From Ignavibacteriales bacterium (lineage in GTDB: Bacteria > Bacteroidota > Ignavibacteria > Ignavibacteriales > Melioribacteraceae): 64,000 nucleotides of DNA. Where the stretch lies: contig JACKAA010000002.1 of assembly GCA_020635275.1 (NCBI GenBank), forward strand, positions 372,001 through 436,000. Direction: 5' to 3'. The position numbers and the translations under genes were made by a program. The notes beneath the pieces are model-generated. The model made no database searches. It was given only the letters and a program-made list of their open reading frames with translations, and had not been told where the DNA came from. The stretch's first letter is position 1, and each line of letters opens with the position of its first letter. Positions 44,907 through 54,797 of the stretch are shown piece by piece.

Positions 44907-44928
44907 AAGGTAAATTTTACCTTTTTTT
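44907..44928 (+). terminator. Probable terminator of the BNR/T9SS array
   Basis: AAGGTA, five bases, TACCTT, then seven T. The stem is short. It lies 230 bases after the last T9SS stop in a 374-base gap (44674-45047) with no credible ORF; the rest of the gap is A/T-rich, with a small GCGGAAAATCCGC hairpin near 44980. Confidence 0.5.
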
Positions 44929-44936
44929 CTCATTCT

Positions 44937-44952
44937 CGGCACAGTAATTGTA
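44937..44952 (+). promoter_or_regulatory. Sigma-54-like promoter before the cNMP/coiled-coil/STAS gene
   Basis: CGGCACAGTAATTGTA against TGGCACG-N4-TTGCA. GG and TTG are correct and spaced exactly, but the -12 GC is GT, so it is a weaker match than the two sites at 27322 and 29640. The predicted start is about 85 bases before the ATG at 45048. Confidence 0.4.
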
Positions 44953-45047
44953 AAATCTATTAAAATTATGATGAGCGGAAAATCCGCATTAAGTAATTAG
45001 CATAATTTACGATAGTGTATCTAATAATTGCATAAGAGGACGAGGAA

Positions 45048-48000
45048 ATGCAAAATCCGTACAACACAGCATTAAAAAACAACTCCCTTTTTAAGGACAT
45101 TAACCTTACTAATATTTCTCTTGAAGATCTAAATTTAAAAATCATTCATTTGGATGAAGGTGAAGTATTATATAAAAATGGTGATTCGGCTTTTTCAATT
45201 TATTTAGTATTGGAAGGTGAAATCAATCTATTAAAAAAGAAGAGTTTTTCTAAAACTTCTACGGAAATTCTTTCTCCCAATGAATTTTTTGGCCAAACTG
45301 AATTTTTTCAAAATTCTAGCCGAAAATCAACAGCTTTAGCAATTAGAGATACAAAATTAGCCGAAATATCTAAAGAAATCCTCGATACTCTTTTAATTCA
45401 GTATAACGGAATTTTTAATAATTTGAAAGAATCTATGACAGACGTTGATGATAAAATAATTGAAAATCTTGAAAAACTTCTAAATGAAGCTAAAGAAAAA
45501 GTGAAAGAAGGAAATCCAAAAGCTTCAATTTTTAATCTTGGTTCCTCAAGCGAAGAAAATTTAAGATCCATAAATGAATCTAAAAAATATGAAAAGATGG
45601 TTCAAGATTTTAATGAAAAAATTGGCAGATATAATGAGTTAATAAGACAAAAAGAGCACAAAATTACAAGCTTATATGATAGATTAGAAGAATATCAGCA
45701 TACACACAAACAACTGACTCATTTAATGGATAATCAAAATGAGCAGTTATCCAGATTACTTGATGTTGAAAATGGATATAAACAACAAATTCAAAAGCAT
45801 TTATCAAAAATTGATGAACTTGAAAACAGATTAAACAACGCAAATAATGAAAATCCGGAGCTAAAAAATATTTTAAACCAAAAGAATGAAGAATTGGATG
45901 CTCTTCGTAAGCAATTAGAAGAACAAACAAAAATGAATTATGATGGTCAAGATTTAAAAAAGAATTATGAAAACACCGTATCAAAATATGAATTTGAGAT
46001 AGAACGTCTTAATAGCATATTGACACAAAGAGATAATAAGAATAATGAAAGCTCACAAAACCTAAAGAATATTGAGACTGAATTAAAATTAAAAAATGAT
46101 GATCTAAACGAAATTAAGAACAAATATGAAAAATCTGAAAAGGAACTGAATAGATTAAGATTATTAGTTGAAGAATTGAATGCAAAAAATAAAGATTTAG
46201 ACCAAAAAGAAAGAGAATTGACACAGAGTTTGGTTGAAAATCAAAATAAAGATAACGAAGTTGCAAAATTAAGAGTTGAACTCAATCAATTAAAACTTAA
46301 CTCTGAAAATTATTCAGAAATAATTGAAAAAAATAACAGGAAAAATTTAGAAATTAGTGCAAAAATTGAACAATATGAAAAAGAATTACAAAATTTAAGA
46401 TCAATAAATAATACTCAACTTACGGAACTAGAAAAATTAAGTTATTTAAAAGATAACCTAAGTAAGATTGAATTAGAAAAAAACGCCATTATAAGTAATC
46501 TTAACAACAAAATTAATGATCTTGAAAATAAATATAAAAATTATGGAGAAGAAAAAAGTCTAAGAGAAAGTAAACTTACTCAATTACAAAAAGAAATAGA
46601 CGAATTAAAAATTGCAAATCATAAATTACTTAATGCCGATAGATACAAGAATGAACTAATCGGTGATCAATCTTATAAAATTGCTCAGCTTGAAGAAGTT
46701 CAGCAGAAATTTGCTGAATTAGAAAAAGAATTAAAGGATACAAGATCTTCTTATGAAGGCAAGCTTCATGAATTATCTGAAAAATTTGCAAAATCTTCAG
46801 AAAACAGCAAAAAGTTAGAAAATTCTAATTTAGAGATGCGTGCTCAAATAGAATTAGAAAAAGATAAGGTATCTAAATTAAAACAAAATGAAGATGAATT
46901 ATTAAAATCAGAGCATCATAAAAATGAAGTTATTGCAAAACAAAAAGAACATATTGATGAACTTAAATCAAAAGAAGCATTCTTAAAACAAACAGAAATA
47001 AAAAAACAAGAAATAATTGATAGACAATTTGGCCGAATTTCTGAATTAGAAAATAATGAAAGGGACTTTAATAATAAAATTACTTCATTAACTAATCAGA
47101 TTGAAGACTTTACAATTCAGACAAATAATAATCTTTCCAAAATTTCTCAATTGGAATCTGATTTTACTCAAAAAGTACAATCAGAAACTGCCTTAAAAAC
47201 TAAAGTCGATTCTTTAAATTCATCAATTACAGATTTAAGAAGCCAAAATTCTGAGTATTCTATTAAAGTTAAACAACTTCATGAATCAATTGATAAGAAA
47301 AATGAAATAATTGAAGATCAATCGGATCATTTGATCAATCTTGAAAACGAAAGTAAAAAGTTAAAAGCAATTGCTGAAGAGAAAAACGAAATAATTATTA
47401 AACAAAGCCATAAAGTAACAGAGGCTGAGCATGAAATTGCCAATTTGAATAATTCAATTTCTGAATTAAAAGACAATGAAACCGAACTAGTTAACACAAA
47501 TAAATATTTAAATCAGAAGCTTGAAGAAAATAAAAATGAAATTGCCTTACTAATTTCAGAAAAAGATGAGTTTAATATTCTTATTTCAAACAAAGACAAA
47601 AAAATCTCTGAGCAAGATTCTGAAATAAGAAATCTTAATGTTAAAATTTCCGATTTATCTACAACAATAAAAGATTTAAAAGACAAAGCAGAATTACAGG
47701 AAAATGATCTAAAACAAGCAAAGGATACTGAACTTAACTTAAGAAGAAATCTTGATGATAAAGAAAAAGAAATTTCTACTCTGAAAAGTAGAATTGCTGA
47801 ATTTAAACATAAGGTTGAAAATCTAAATGAAGAAAACACAGAATTAAATAAATCTGTTACAGATTATAGCAGCAAAAACGAACAACTTGCAACTAGCCTT
47901 AAAGAATTAAGTTACAAGGTTGAGCAGCAAAATGAAGCAATTATAGAAAAAGATAATTTAATAAGCACAAAATCAGATAGATTAAATGAGCTTGAACAAT

Positions 48001-51000
48001 CATTTGCAGAATTAAACGATGAACTAAAAGATAAAGATTTAAAAATTGCTAATCTTCGTTCAAGTGAAAGTGAACTGCAAAAACAAAATGAATCAAAAAC
48101 TGACGAAATAAACAGTCTGCTTTTTGAAAAAGATGAATTAAATTCTCAATTAAGCAAATTAGTTGAAGAAACAAAAAATTATACAAATGAAATTGATCAA
48201 TTAAAATATGACTTACTAGAAAGAGCTAAAGCTGAACAAAACTTAATAAATGAGAATCAACTAAAAGATCAAGAGATTTCAGAACTTAATTTACAATTAG
48301 AAGCAAGCTTAGAAGAAGTTGAGAAATTAAATCAAAAGGTAATTGAAAGTGAATTAAGTATTAGCTCGTTAAGTGAAAAAATTGAAGGATTAAACAACTC
48401 AATTGATCAGAAAACTTCTGATATACAAGAGTTAAACAGAATTGTTGAAGAAAACAAAAACATTGTTGACGGGCTAAACAATCAAATTAATGAAAAACAA
48501 ACAAGCTTGGATAATCTTTCTACACAACTTCAAAATAAAGATAATCAAATTAGTGACCTTAATAATAAAGCTGAATCACTTCAAAATCGTATTAATGATT
48601 TAACAGCAGAAACACAAAGATTAACTAATACTATAAGTGAAAAAGAATCAGACATTAATAATCTTAACAATTCACTTCAAGAAAGATTTAATGAAATTGA
48701 AATGTATAGAAATTCAGTGACTGAAAAAGATAATACAATCAATTCATTAAACGGCAGAATTGAAGAATTTGAAAGATCAAATAAAGACTTATTAGATCAA
48801 ATAAAAACATTATCAACAGAAAGAGAAAATCATCAATCAGTTGTTTCTGAGTTTGAACAAAAACTTCAAAATGCAGAAAGTAAAGTTGAAAAACTTTCCG
48901 GTTCACTTAATGAATTAGATGCTCAATTAATTGATAAAGAAAGCTTAATAAATGAACTTACTGAAGAACTTAACTCAACAAGAAATCAAATTGCTGAGGT
49001 AAATACAGAAAAAGCTGAACTTTCTGAACTATATAAAGAAAGTCAATCTGAACTTAATAGTCACATTAAACAAATTAAAACACTTGAACAAAACCTAATT
49101 GAAAGAGATAATGTTATTCAAGAATTAAATTCTGATCTTAAAATTGAAAAATCAGAAATTGAAAGAAGATTGACTGAAAAAACACGACAATCTGAAGAGC
49201 TCCAGAAAAATGTTCTTTTATTAGAAGAACAAATAGAAATACTGCAAAAAGGATTTAATGAAACAACAAGTGCTCAAGAAAAAGAAATTCAGAGAATATT
49301 ACATCAAGTTGATGAACTAAGCAGTGAAGTTGATGATAAGCAAAAGATTTTAAGTGAACAAACTGAAAAATTACAATTGCTTGAAGAACTTAAAACTGAA
49401 AAAGAAGAGCTTAATAAAAGCAAAATTCATTTAGAAGAAAAGCTTGAAAATGTTGCTCTTGAACTTTCATTAAGAAATGAAGAGAAAAAAATAATTGAAG
49501 ACGAAAACAATTCTCTTGAAAATAAAATTAAAGAATTAGAGTACAAAGTAACGGAATCAAACGAATTACAAAATAAGAACAGTGAAACAATAAATAATCT
49601 CTATAAAGAAATTGATGGATTTAAGAATCAATTAAATACTCAAAAAGAAGAGATTAGCAGTAAAGAAAATTACATAAACAAAGTTAATAATGAACTGGAA
49701 CAAGTTACAAAAGAACGCGATCAAATAAACGAAGAGCAGCAAGCATTATCAAATAGAATTTCTGAACTTGAATCAATAACAGAAAAACATCATGAACTTC
49801 AGACAGCATTTGAATTAGAGCTTAAAAACAAGGCTGATAAAGAAGCTGTTCTACATTCACTAAATCTTGAAATTGATGAATTAAAATCAAGTTTAAATTC
49901 TCTAAGAAATGAATTGACAGATAAAAATAATGCGGTTTCTAATCTTACTGATCAGCTTGAAAATAATGAAAATATTAAGTCAAAAACAGAATTAGAAAAT
50001 AAAAACCTTGCTGATAGAATTTCTGATTTAGAAAAAGAATTAGCAGAAGTAAAAACTATTAAGACAAATTTAGAAAACAAACTTTCACACAAAGCAAATA
50101 CAATTTCAGAATTAGAAAGTAAAGCTCAAAAATTAAATGAGCTTGAAAATGCATTTGATGTCGAAGTTTCAGATAAAGCTGAAAAAGAAGAAGCTGTTAG
50201 AGTTCTTTCTGAAGAAGTTGAAGCATTGAAGAACAGAATTGAACTTTATGAAAGCGATCTTCAAGATAAAGAAAGTACTATTGATAGATTGACAAATCAA
50301 ATTGATCATGCTGAAAACAAAAGAACCGAAGCTGTTACAAGCAGTGATAAATTATTAGAGAAAATTGAACAGCTGGAAGTTGAATTAACCGAATTAAAAG
50401 AAATTAAAAATACTTACGAAGAAAAAATAAGCGATTATGAAAATCAATTTGAAACCTTCAATAATGATTCTGGTCCATCAGATGAAATAATTGCTGAATA
50501 TGATAGCAAAATTAAAGAACTTGAAGATCAACTAAACAGCTTTAATAGCGAAAATGGTAACTTTACTAAAATTATTGATGAGAAGAATGCTATTATTGAA
50601 GAACAAGGAAAAAGACTATCACAAGTAAAACTTGAGAAAACTGATAAAGAAATTGAATTTATAAAACTAAGAGAACAAATTGAAGATTACAGAAACGAGA
50701 TAGAAAAATTAAATTCAACTAAAAATAAATACATGGTTGAAGCTAACAAAAACTTGGAAGAAGTTGAAGGCTTAAGTAACCAAATTAAAGATGCAGAAGA
50801 AAAATTATATAGGAACTCTAAAGTTGAAAATGAATTGAAACAAACTATTTTGACGCAAGAGGAAAAAATCACAAAACTTCAATCAGAAATTACCAAACTT
50901 CAATCTCAAAGATTAGAAGTTCCAAAACAAAACATTGAAAAAGAAGAGAAAATTGATTTTGGTCCGGATGTAGTAATTGAAGATTCTGAAATAGATCAAG

Positions 51001-51581
51001 TAGAACTAAATGATTTCAACTCTGCCTTCTCCCTAAATAATGATTCAACCGAAAATGAAAAAAATAATCTTGTATTTTCATCTGAAAGATCAGAAGAAAA
51101 AGTAAAAGAAAATGATTTTTACGAAGAGAAAGAAGAAGAATCAAAAATTAAAGAAATAAAAGACGATAAACCAAGATTTGCAAACGCAAGTTTTGATCTG
51201 GAACTTACAAATTCAGATTTAGATGCAGAATTACCACACTATAATGAATTTGCTCATTTATTATATGGAAACGTAAGTGTCGTTTCGGTCAATATTCCAA
51301 GAGCAACTATGGATGTTGCATCAAAGTTTAAAGAGTTTCTAAATACTTTAATAGATAATGACAATTCCAAAATTGTAATTGACTTAAGTGAATGTGAGTT
51401 TGTTGATTCAACAGTATTAGGTGTATTAGTAAGTTCATTAAAGAAAGCAATGAGCAGAAATGGCGACGTAAGAATAGTTTGGGGTGATAATACTGAATCA
51501 TCAATGTTCTATATAACAAGAATGGACAAAGTATTCAAATTATATGATAATTTAGAAGATGCAGTTCAAAGTTATCTGTAA
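45048..51581 (+). CDS. 2177-residue scaffold: cyclic-nucleotide-binding domain, giant coiled coil, STAS domain
   Basis: Residues about 15-135 form a cNMP-binding domain (DEGEVLYKNGDSAFSIYLVLEGEINLL, SPNEFFGQTEFF); the phosphate-binding cassette is not a canonical cAMP site, so the ligand is open. Residues about 160-2000 are an almost unbroken heptad-rich coiled coil without signal or membrane segments. A Lys/Glu-rich linker leads to a C-terminal STAS domain (about 2065-2177) with IVIDLSECEFVDSTVLGVLVSSLKKA; Ser2121 is at the site phosphorylated in SpoIIAA/RsbV-type antagonists. The start has GAGGACGAGG before it. Downstream genes encode a histidine kinase, a sigma-54 regulator and a SpoIIE-type phosphatase that could dephosphorylate the STAS domain. 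A cytoplasmic filament or scaffold is inferred. Confidence 0.88.
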   Translation: MQNPYNTALKNNSLFKDINLTNISLEDLNLKIIHLDEGEVLYKNGDSAFSIYLVLEGEINLLKKKSFSKTSTEILSPNEFFGQTEFFQNSSRKSTALAIRDTKLAEISKEILDTLLIQYNGIFNNLKESMTDVDDKIIENLEKLLNEAKEKVKEGNPKASIFNLGSSSEENLRSINESKKYEKMVQDFNEKIGRYNELIRQKEHKITSLYDRLEEYQHTHKQLTHLMDNQNEQLSRLLDVENGYKQQIQKHLSKIDELENRLNNANNENPELKNILNQKNEELDALRKQLEEQTKMNYDGQDLKKNYENTVSKYEFEIERLNSILTQRDNKNNESSQNLKNIETELKLKNDDLNEIKNKYEKSEKELNRLRLLVEELNAKNKDLDQKERELTQSLVENQNKDNEVAKLRVELNQLKLNSENYSEIIEKNNRKNLEISAKIEQYEKELQNLRSINNTQLTELEKLSYLKDNLSKIELEKNAIISNLNNKINDLENKYKNYGEEKSLRESKLTQLQKEIDELKIANHKLLNADRYKNELIGDQSYKIAQLEEVQQKFAELEKELKDTRSSYEGKLHELSEKFAKSSENSKKLENSNLEMRAQIELEKDKVSKLKQNEDELLKSEHHKNEVIAKQKEHIDELKSKEAFLKQTEIKKQEIIDRQFGRISELENNERDFNNKITSLTNQIEDFTIQTNNNLSKISQLESDFTQKVQSETALKTKVDSLNSSITDLRSQNSEYSIKVKQLHESIDKKNEIIEDQSDHLINLENESKKLKAIAEEKNEIIIKQSHKVTEAEHEIANLNNSISELKDNETELVNTNKYLNQKLEENKNEIALLISEKDEFNILISNKDKKISEQDSEIRNLNVKISDLSTTIKDLKDKAELQENDLKQAKDTELNLRRNLDDKEKEISTLKSRIAEFKHKVENLNEENTELNKSVTDYSSKNEQLATSLKELSYKVEQQNEAIIEKDNLISTKSDRLNELEQSFAELNDELKDKDLKIANLRSSESELQKQNESKTDEINSLLFEKDELNSQLSKLVEETKNYTNEIDQLKYDLLERAKAEQNLINENQLKDQEISELNLQLEASLEEVEKLNQKVIESELSISSLSEKIEGLNNSIDQKTSDIQELNRIVEENKNIVDGLNNQINEKQTSLDNLSTQLQNKDNQISDLNNKAESLQNRINDLTAETQRLTNTISEKESDINNLNNSLQERFNEIEMYRNSVTEKDNTINSLNGRIEEFERSNKDLLDQIKTLSTERENHQSVVSEFEQKLQNAESKVEKLSGSLNELDAQLIDKESLINELTEELNSTRNQIAEVNTEKAELSELYKESQSELNSHIKQIKTLEQNLIERDNVIQELNSDLKIEKSEIERRLTEKTRQSEELQKNVLLLEEQIEILQKGFNETTSAQEKEIQRILHQVDELSSEVDDKQKILSEQTEKLQLLEELKTEKEELNKSKIHLEEKLENVALELSLRNEEKKIIEDENNSLENKIKELEYKVTESNELQNKNSETINNLYKEIDGFKNQLNTQKEEISSKENYINKVNNELEQVTKERDQINEEQQALSNRISELESITEKHHELQTAFELELKNKADKEAVLHSLNLEIDELKSSLNSLRNELTDKNNAVSNLTDQLENNENIKSKTELENKNLADRISDLEKELAEVKTIKTNLENKLSHKANTISELESKAQKLNELENAFDVEVSDKAEKEEAVRVLSEEVEALKNRIELYESDLQDKESTIDRLTNQIDHAENKRTEAVTSSDKLLEKIEQLEVELTELKEIKNTYEEKISDYENQFETFNNDSGPSDEIIAEYDSKIKELEDQLNSFNSENGNFTKIIDEKNAIIEEQGKRLSQVKLEKTDKEIEFIKLREQIEDYRNEIEKLNSTKNKYMVEANKNLEEVEGLSNQIKDAEEKLYRNSKVENELKQTILTQEEKITKLQSEITKLQSQRLEVPKQNIEKEEKIDFGPDVVIEDSEIDQVELNDFNSAFSLNNDSTENEKNNLVFSSERSEEKVKENDFYEEKEEESKIKEIKDDKPRFANASFDLELTNSDLDAELPHYNEFAHLLYGNVSVVSVNIPRATMDVASKFKEFLNTLIDNDNSKIVIDLSECEFVDSTVLGVLVSSLKKAMSRNGDVRIVWGDNTESSMFYITRMDKVFKLYDNLEDAVQSYL

Positions 51582-51601
51582 ATAAATAACATTATAAAAT
51601 T

Positions 51602-51637
51602 AAATCCCTTTAGTATTTATTCTATGGGGATTTTTTT
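51602..51637 (+). terminator. Rho-independent terminator after the scaffold gene
   Basis: AAATCCC (51602-51608) pairs with GGGATTT (51627-51633), followed by more T to 51637. It begins 20 bases after the stop, so the following histidine-kinase gene probably has its own promoter in the 250-base gap. Confidence 0.75.
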
Positions 51638-51831
51638 ACCAAAAATTCTTAAAAATAGAACCAATCAAATTTGTAACAAAATCTTACATTTAAAATTTAT
51701 TCCGGATTGACACAAATCAAAATTTCCTAGTAATTCCACTTAATTTTTAATGTTTTTTACCGATTGTATAATTCTAATACATCAACAATGTATTAATATG
51801 ATAATTACTAAAACCTTGAAAAACAGCTTTA

Positions 51832-53370
51832 ATGAGCACTTTACTAAAGGAAATAATTAATAATATTCGGGATCTCTCTGAATCTGAGTTCACTTTTTTA
51901 ATAAAATTTGATCAGAATGAATTTAAATTGATAGAATATTCATCAAAAATTTCGGCTGAATTCAATTTTGAAAATATTTTGCAAAGTATCTCAGAGTTAG
52001 ATTTTGAAATAATTCAAAACTCTATATCAAATTACTTCGGTTTTTCGTCAGAGATTGTAGACACATTTCCCCTAGGTAATTTTCAATATTATGTTTTTTC
52101 CGCCTCAAAAGAAGTTGATCACTTTTCTAAAAAGAATAAAAAAATTCATTCAAATCTTTCAGAATTGCTAAAAATATTACTTCCGGAAACCGAAGCAAAA
52201 ACTGATAAATCACCAGCCGGAATAGATTATTTCCATCTATTTGCAAAAGCTTCTAATGAACTTGTTTTTATGCTGGATCAGAACGGTACCTTTACATTTA
52301 TGAATAATAGCGGCTTAAAGCAATTAAAATTCAGCGAAGATGAAATTATTGGAAATCACTTTTTGGAAATTGTATCTGACGACTCAAAATTTATTGCCGG
52401 TGAAGCATTTCAAAAAATAATTAATGAAAAAAAGGCAATTGAATTAAATCTTGTATTAATACCAAAAGTAAGTTTGGAGCAAAATTATTTTTTAAAACTC
52501 ATTCCAATTTTCAAAGAAAATGAATTAGAAAACTTACTTGGAATTGCATCAAACAATACGGCTATTAATTCAGAAAAAAAGAAAAGCGATGAATTAACTG
52601 AAAGATTAAAAGAAGCTCACAGATTAAATGAAATTGAAAGAGATAGAGCAAAACAGCAAATAAGCATTTTGCATGAACTTAACGATTTAAAAAATGAATT
52701 TATCTCAAATGTATCTCATGAGTTAAGAACACCTTTGGCTTCAATAATTGGATTTTCCGAAACAATAGTTGAAGATGCAAATTTAACTGTGGAAAAAGCA
52801 AAGGAGTTTAGTGATGTAATTTTAACAGAAAGTAAAAGATTAGCAAAATTAATTAATGATGTTTTAGATTTTTCTGAATTAGAAAATGAAAAACAGCATT
52901 TGGCAAAAAGCACTATTAATATTATAGAAATTTTAAACGATAGTGTTAATAGTTTCACAGATGAATGCAACAAAAAAAATATAGTCCTAACAAGTAAATT
53001 GCCGGAATCTGAAATTGTAATTTATGCCGATAATGAAAGATTAAAAAAGGCATTTAATTACTTACTGGCAAATGCCGTAAAATTTACAAAACAAAATGGC
53101 AGAATAACTTTTATTGCACAAGAATTTTTAAAAGAAGTTGAAATTGTAATAAGTGATACGGGAATTGGCATATCAGAGCAAAAGTTGCCTTTGCTTTTTG
53201 ATAAATTCTCTAAGGTTAAACGAACCAATAATAATTTGCCCGGTGCAGGATTTGGATTGGTAACAGTAAAGCAAATTATTGATTTACATAAGGGACTCAT
53301 TAGAGTAAAAAGTGAAGTTGATAAAGGTACAAGTTTTATTATCAGACTTCCGAAGTACAGTTTTAATTAA
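51832..53370 (+). CDS. PAS-domain histidine kinase
   Basis: A 512-residue soluble sensor kinase. The N-terminal 125 residues are unassigned, a PAS domain covers about 140-255 (ELVFMLDQNGTFTFMNNSGLKQLKFSEDEIIG), a short coiled coil follows, then HisKA with NVSHELRTPLASIIGFSE (His296) and HATPase_c (NAVKFTK, SDTGIGISEQKLPLLFDKF, GAGFGL). No membrane segments, so it senses a cytoplasmic signal or binds a partner such as the coiled-coil scaffold encoded upstream. The sigma-54 response regulator follows 16 bases later and is its likely target. Confidence 0.92.
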   Translation: MSTLLKEIINNIRDLSESEFTFLIKFDQNEFKLIEYSSKISAEFNFENILQSISELDFEIIQNSISNYFGFSSEIVDTFPLGNFQYYVFSASKEVDHFSKKNKKIHSNLSELLKILLPETEAKTDKSPAGIDYFHLFAKASNELVFMLDQNGTFTFMNNSGLKQLKFSEDEIIGNHFLEIVSDDSKFIAGEAFQKIINEKKAIELNLVLIPKVSLEQNYFLKLIPIFKENELENLLGIASNNTAINSEKKKSDELTERLKEAHRLNEIERDRAKQQISILHELNDLKNEFISNVSHELRTPLASIIGFSETIVEDANLTVEKAKEFSDVILTESKRLAKLINDVLDFSELENEKQHLAKSTINIIEILNDSVNSFTDECNKKNIVLTSKLPESEIVIYADNERLKKAFNYLLANAVKFTKQNGRITFIAQEFLKEVEIVISDTGIGISEQKLPLLFDKFSKVKRTNNNLPGAGFGLVTVKQIIDLHKGLIRVKSEVDKGTSFIIRLPKYSFN

Positions 53371-53386
53371 ACATTGAGGTAGAAAA

Positions 53387-54769
53387 TTGGATAAGAAAAT
53401 ATTCATAGTTGATGACGAGCCTGCCATTCTAAAACTTATTACTCATTGGGTTAAAAATGAATGGGAGTATAGTGTTCGTACTTTTACTAATGGAACTGAA
53501 TTGCTGGAAAATATTTATGAAGATCCCGATTTAATTTTATTGGATATTATGCTACCTGATTTAAGCGGAACTGATTTGTTAAAGCAAATAAAAAGAATGA
53601 ATAAACACTTACCCGTAATAATGCTTTCTGCTCAAGGAAATATAGACGTAGCTCTTGAATGTATTAGAGAAGGAGCATACGATTATTTCCCAAAACCGGT
53701 TGATAAAAATAGGTTACATCCCGCAATACAAAATGCTATTAAGAATTATGATCTTCAAAGAAAAGTTGATGAACTAAATACTGACCTTCAGCATGAGTAT
53801 AGTTTTGATAACATTGTATCCGCAGATAAGAAAATGCAGGATGTATTTAAAATGGTTACAAAAGTTTTAAATAATGATATAACCGTTTTGATAAATGGAG
53901 AAAGCGGTACTGGTAAAGAACTAATTGCAAGAGCAGTTCATTATAATGGAACCCGAAAAAACGAGCCGTTTGTCGTTGTAAATTCAGCATCAATACCAAG
54001 AGAACTTTTAGAGAGTGAACTGTTTGGTCATGAAAGAGGTGCATTTACTGGGGCTCATCAAAAGAAGATAGGGAAATTTGAATTAGCAAATGGCGGAACA
54101 ATCTTTTTAGATGAAATTGGTGATATGGAAATGTCACTTCAAGCTAAAATATTACGCGTCATTCAGCAAAAAGAATTTGAAAGAGTCGGTGGAAACGAAA
54201 CTATAAAAACAGATGTAAGAATTATTTCTGCGACAAATGTTGATTTAAAAGAAGCTGTAGCAAATAGAGATTTCAGAGAAGATTTATATTATAGATTAAG
54301 TTCATTCCCAATTTTAATTCCTCCTTTGCGTGAACGCCGAGGTGATATAGTAATTTTAATAAATCACTTTTTAGCAGAGTTTAATAAGAAAATGAACAAA
54401 GGAATAAACCATGTTTCAAAAGCAGCTTTAAAACTTTTATATGATTATGATTGGCCGGGAAATGTTAGAGAGTTGGAAAACACAATTGAAAGATGTATGA
54501 TATTATCAGAAGAGGATAATATTGATGTTGAAGTACTGCCTCCTCAAATTTTAGAAACAGATGAAAATGCAGGCTATGAAGCTGTTGGTCAACTCTTTAC
54601 CGAAGGTGCGCCAATTGTTCCTTTTGAAAAGTTAAAAGCCGAAGCAATTAAACATGCATTAAAAGTAACTAACGGCAACATTGTAGATGCATCAAAAAAA
54701 TTAAATGTTGGAAGGGCCACTCTGTATAGGCTAATGGAAAAGTATGATATTAAAACTAGAAGAAATTAA
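53387..54769 (+). CDS. NtrC-family sigma-54 response regulator
   Basis: A 460-residue protein: receiver domain (1-120) with phosphoacceptor Asp53 in LLDIMLPD and KPVDK; AAA+ domain with Walker A GESGTGKE (171-178) and GAFTGA (from 218); C-terminal Fis HTH (VTNGNIVDASKKLNVGRATLYRLMEKY). The start is TTG at 53387, with TTGAGGTAG about 10 bases upstream and no in-frame ATG before the conserved KKIFIVDDE. It pairs with the histidine kinase just upstream and is the second sigma-54 activator in the window. Confidence 0.94.
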   Translation: MDKKIFIVDDEPAILKLITHWVKNEWEYSVRTFTNGTELLENIYEDPDLILLDIMLPDLSGTDLLKQIKRMNKHLPVIMLSAQGNIDVALECIREGAYDYFPKPVDKNRLHPAIQNAIKNYDLQRKVDELNTDLQHEYSFDNIVSADKKMQDVFKMVTKVLNNDITVLINGESGTGKELIARAVHYNGTRKNEPFVVVNSASIPRELLESELFGHERGAFTGAHQKKIGKFELANGGTIFLDEIGDMEMSLQAKILRVIQQKEFERVGGNETIKTDVRIISATNVDLKEAVANRDFREDLYYRLSSFPILIPPLRERRGDIVILINHFLAEFNKKMNKGINHVSKAALKLLYDYDWPGNVRELENTIERCMILSEEDNIDVEVLPPQILETDENAGYEAVGQLFTEGAPIVPFEKLKAEAIKHALKVTNGNIVDASKKLNVGRATLYRLMEKYDIKTRRN

Positions 54770-54797
54770 TTCGATTATTCAATAAAAAGGATTAGTC

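Noticed and set aside
45048..51581. SMC/Rad50-type or myosin-like ATPase because of the long coiled coil
   Set aside because: No Walker A or B, no ABC signature and no hinge domain; the ends are cNMP-binding and STAS domains instead.
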